Shown here piece by piece: positions 20,424-22,498 of a stretch of 22,498 bases of DNA. The number at the start of each line of letters is the position of its first letter. The first letter of the stretch is position 1. The translations under genes were made by a program, and so were the position numbers. The stretch comes from a virus, in the IMG/VR virus record IMGVR_UViG_3300043602_000116, positions 1 through 22,498 of that record; one strand, 5' to 3'. The notes below the pieces were generated by a model. It worked only from the letters and a program-made list of their open reading frames with translations, was not told where the DNA came from and did not search any database.

Positions 20424-21715
20424 AGGCGCTCCACCTCTCCTTCTACCTCTGCTCTCACGATCACATTCTGCGAATTGACCTTCGCTGCTGATGCCTTGTT
20501 CTTGTTCGCCACAATCACAGCACCTGCCGCGTTCCTAGATACTGCTGCTCCAGCGGCGCTCCTGACAATCGTAGCAGTGGGCGGCACGAACCCGACGATG
20601 AAGATAGTACCTGTGTCTGTGAGCACTATGGTGTCTGCCACTGTTGCTAGGGCAGAGACAAGAGCGTTGTCTGCAATAGCCACCGTGTCGCTGACATAGA
20701 TGGTGATGGCTGTGACCGCTGCTGTGTCAGCAAGGACGATTGAGTCGCCTTGTGCGTGCAAGGCAACGAGGGCCCCTACCTCCACCAGGCCCAGGACGTC
20801 GGAACCCGTTAGAATCGCACTCAAGGCGGCAGTTTCAGCCAACGTGAGGGGTTCTGAGGCAGAAACCGCGGCAACAAGGGATCCTACGTCGCTCAACGCG
20901 AGTGCATCAGTGTCGCTCTTCGTGACGGTGCCTGCAGAGGCAGACCCGTTGTCTGCGAGGACGAACGCGTCCGTGCTCGACAGCAACGCAACGAGTGCTC
21001 CTATATCTGTCAGCGCAAGAGGATCTGAACCTGCGAGTGCAGCGACTAGTGCGCCTGCATCAGCCAGCGCAACACTATCTGTCTGACTGATCGCGGCCCT
21101 GAGGACTCCAGTGTCTGTAAGTGCGAAGGTTTCGCTCCCGAGCAGGAGCGCAGTAAGAGTACCCGTGTCCGTGAGTGCAAGATTCTCTGCGCCTGGCAAC
21201 AGTGCAGCAAGCGCTCCCGCATCAGACAGCGCGAGTGCATCTGTGTCTGCCTTTGACAGGCTGACCGCACCCGTATCTGTCAGGGCAAGGGAATCCGTGC
21301 CTGCTAGGTTCAGCGCCCCTGCATCCGTCAACGTCACGCTGTCAGAGTTCGCAACAAGTACTACGAGAGCACCCGTGTCTGTCAGCGCAATATTATCTGT
21401 GCCTGGGAGTGCTGCTGCCAGTGCCCCTGTGTCAGTCAGAGCGACACTGTCTGTGTTCGCGACCAATGCTGCTAGCGAACCATTATCTGTTAGGCCAACG
21501 CTATCCGTATTCGCGACTACCGCTACCAATGCGCCCGTGTCAGTAAGGACAACACTGTCTGTCGCTGGAATCGCAGCAACCAACGCCCCTATATCTGTAA
21601 GTGCTAGAGAGTCAGTATCTGCCTTGTCTACAGCCCCTGAGTCGAGAGACGACACATAACGGCGCTGGCGCACCGGGCGCGTAGGGCGGTACGGCGGGCG
21701 GTAGACGTAACTCAC
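20420..21715 (-). CDS. Long repeat protein with 19 tandem 18-residue units, probable virion appendage
   Basis: The 431-residue protein (GTG start, GAGG 7 nt upstream) has a basic, Tyr/Pro/Arg-rich N-terminus (Y-R-P-P-Y-R-P-T-R-P-V-R-Q-R-R-Y), then 19 repeats at about residues 34-374 with consensus T-D-S-V-A-L-T-D-T-G-A-L-V-A-L-V-A-x. A C-terminal part follows (I-V-R-S-A-A-G-A-A-V-S-R-N-A-A-G-A-V). Nearly all units are exactly 18 residues, which suits a regular beta-solenoid coil. Units differ from each other, so they are old or diversified. Composition and length suggest a fibrous or surface virion protein. Location before the scaffold gene could point to a head-attached fibre, but this is inference. 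Confidence 0.75.
   Translation of the reverse strand: MSYVYRPPYRPTRPVRQRRYVSSLDSGAVDKADTDSLALTDIGALVAAIPATDSVVLTDTGALVAVVANTDSVGLTDNGSLAALVANTDSVALTDTGALAAALPGTDNIALTDTGALVVLVANSDSVTLTDAGALNLAGTDSLALTDTGAVSLSKADTDALALSDAGALAALLPGAENLALTDTGTLTALLLGSETFALTDTGVLRAAISQTDSVALADAGALVAALAGSDPLALTDIGALVALLSSTDAFVLADNGSASAGTVTKSDTDALALSDVGSLVAAVSASEPLTLAETAALSAILTGSDVLGLVEVGALVALHAQGDSIVLADTAAVTAITIYVSDTVAIADNALVSALATVADTIVLTDTGTIFIVGFVPPTATIVRSAAGAAVSRNAAGAVIVANKNKASAAKVNSQNVIVRAEVEGEVERL
20594..21616 (-). repeat. Protein-level tandem repeat array, 19 units of about 54 bp
   Basis: Inside the long repeat protein, 54-bp units recur with T-D-S-V-A-L-T-D-T-G-A-L as the common core. DNA copies are diverged (different codons for the same residues), unit 6 is shorter (16 residues) and units 13 and 17 are longer. 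It is coding sequence, not CRISPR. Confidence 0.9.
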
Positions 21716-21716
21716 G

Positions 21717-22454
21717 TCAGATCCTCTGGATCATGCGCCGACGTGGAGTGCGGCGCTCGAACAGCGAGGGGGGAGGAGAAGCCGAGGCGGCCGCTGCAGC
21801 GGGATGAATGCCGATGATGAAAGCCGTTCCTCCAATGGCTGCGGCGGCGTGGGTGAATGCAGCGGCATCGTAAGAAATCGTTGTTAGCTGCCTGGACCCA
21901 CCTGCGATGCGACAGTTAGTCGATACTGCCCCACCCGTACCAGAGTCTGCATTGACGACGTTTATATGCGTGCCGTGGGTGAACGTCTGCGTCTCCCCAT
22001 CTAGACCGGCCAGCGCGAGGAATAGATAGTCCTTCGCACCCCCAGTCGGAGAGATGGATGGAGGATTGGCCGCATTAGCAGCAGTTGTAAAGATGCCGTC
22101 AGAAATAGGTAGGTGAATCTCAGGTACTTGTATTGCCGGATCTGCCGCACCTGTGATCACCCAGCCGATAGCCGCGCCCTTGGCTGTTCCTGTGAGATCC
22201 ACAGTGATGGCTGCGGCTTCGACCCCGTAGTGGTAGAAAATGCTCGTGACGTCATCCGTGGCATCAGAGGCATCGTTCGCTAGTAAAGCCGTCCACCCAG
22301 ACGGTGTGTTGAACGCAGACCCACCCCCCGTCCTGCAATACACAAACGCCAGATCAGTAGCCCCCGGAGCAGCGCCCACGGCCACATTGGCCCATGGGTC
22401 TACCGCAGTCGTGAACGTGCTGGTCTGACGAGCGAAGTCAACCGGAGAGGCCAC
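21717..22454 (-). CDS. Beta-sandwich virion protein with basic C-terminus
   Basis: The 245-residue protein (GTG start) is Ala/Gly/Thr-rich with strands such as D-L-A-F-V-Y-C-R-T-G-G-G, T-P-S-G-W-T-A-L-L-A-N at about 50-60, G-W-V-I-T-G-A-A-D-P-A-I-Q at about 97-109 and Y-L-F-L-A-L-A-G-L-D-G-E-T. P-S-G-W-T followed later by an I-x-G-x-x-x-P strand and L-x-L-A-x-A/G is a pattern often found in phage fibre-like proteins of environmental phages. The last 14 residues are basic (F-E-R-R-T-P-R-R-R-M-I-Q-R-I), as is the N-terminus of the following repeat protein. It starts 5 nt after the stop of the upstream gene; its ribosome site is weak. Confidence 0.65.
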   Translation of the reverse strand: MASPVDFARQTSTFTTAVDPWANVAVGAAPGATDLAFVYCRTGGGSAFNTPSGWTALLANDASDATDDVTSIFYHYGVEAAAITVDLTGTAKGAAIGWVITGAADPAIQVPEIHLPISDGIFTTAANAANPPSISPTGGAKDYLFLALAGLDGETQTFTHGTHINVVNADSGTGGAVSTNCRIAGGSRQLTTISYDAAAFTHAAAAIGGTAFIIGIHPAAAAASASPPPSLFERRTPRRRMIQRI

Positions 22455-22459
22455 TCGTC

Positions 22460-22498
22460 TTAGCCGAGCTCACGGATCTTGATCGCCGCGTTCATGGT
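22460..22498 (-). CDS. 3' end of an upstream late gene (partial)
   Basis: An open frame enters from the right edge and stops at TAA (22462-22460), with only 12 codons visible (T-M-N-A-A-I-K-I-R-E-L-G). The next gene starts 5 nt later, the usual spacing in this operon. Too short to name; portal, protease or another head gene is expected by order, but the sequence does not show it. Confidence 0.35.
   Translation of the reverse strand, partial: TMNAAIKIRELG

Noticed and set aside
20594-21616. CRISPR array or non-coding repeat
   Set aside because: Units are in frame, diverged at third codon positions and without spacers; they encode an 18-residue protein repeat.
1-22498. Anti-defence, CRISPR, toxin-antitoxin or retron system
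   Set aside because: All frames are accounted for by replication, structural and lysis genes; no such motif was seen.

Overview
The window is part of a tailed double-stranded DNA phage genome (Caudoviricetes) with siphovirus organisation. It carries an HK97-type capsid set, a long tape-measure gene, a distal-tail protein and no contractile-sheath gene. GC is mixed. The r1t-type holin, the ReqiPepy6 gp37-like tail-tip protein, the LamG and allene-oxide-cyclase-like domains and the frequent GTG starts suggest an actinobacterial or other Gram-positive host. The host is inference; nothing in the window proves it. No integrase, repressor, tRNA gene or host gene is visible.

Left part, + strand (1-3614): a tightly overlapping replication/nucleotide block. 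It contains the 3' end of a dATP/dGTP-diphosphohydrolase-type (DUF5664) gene, a 54-aa small protein, a tRNA-guanine-transglycosylase-like (DpdA-like) protein and a proofreading family-A DNA polymerase with an unusual UDG-like N-terminus. All four genes are joined by ATGA/GTGA overlaps. The first three suggest nucleotide-pool control and possibly guanine-derivative DNA modification, but no deazaguanine synthesis gene lies in the window.

Junction (3615-3835): the polymerase gene and the late operon converge on a 221-bp spacer holding a cloverleaf-like inverted-repeat structure and a 12-bp perfect hairpin that can serve as a two-way terminator.

Right part, - strand (3836-22498, transcribed right to left): one long late operon. 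In transcription order it has the tail of an unknown gene; a cassette of three beta-rich proteins including one with 19 tandem 18-residue repeats; scaffold; major capsid; a small capsid-associated pair; short connector-region proteins; head-tail connector and stopper; an NlpC/P60-type lysin inserted among the connector genes; an HK97 gp10-like protein; tail terminator; tail tube; a small acidic protein; tail chaperones G and G-T with a textbook -1 frameshift signal; tape measure; Dit; baseplate/LamG/gp37-like tail tip; two single-span membrane proteins; a secreted AOC/dirigent-like barrel protein; and a holin.

The tail-tip and lysis end (about 3.8-9.3 kb) is GC-richer than the tape-measure region, and the change falls inside the Dit gene near its domain boundary, consistent with a swapped host-interaction cassette. 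The endolysin lies about 12 kb from the holin, which is unusual. Hairpins sit on both sides of the scaffold/capsid genes and may set their expression level.
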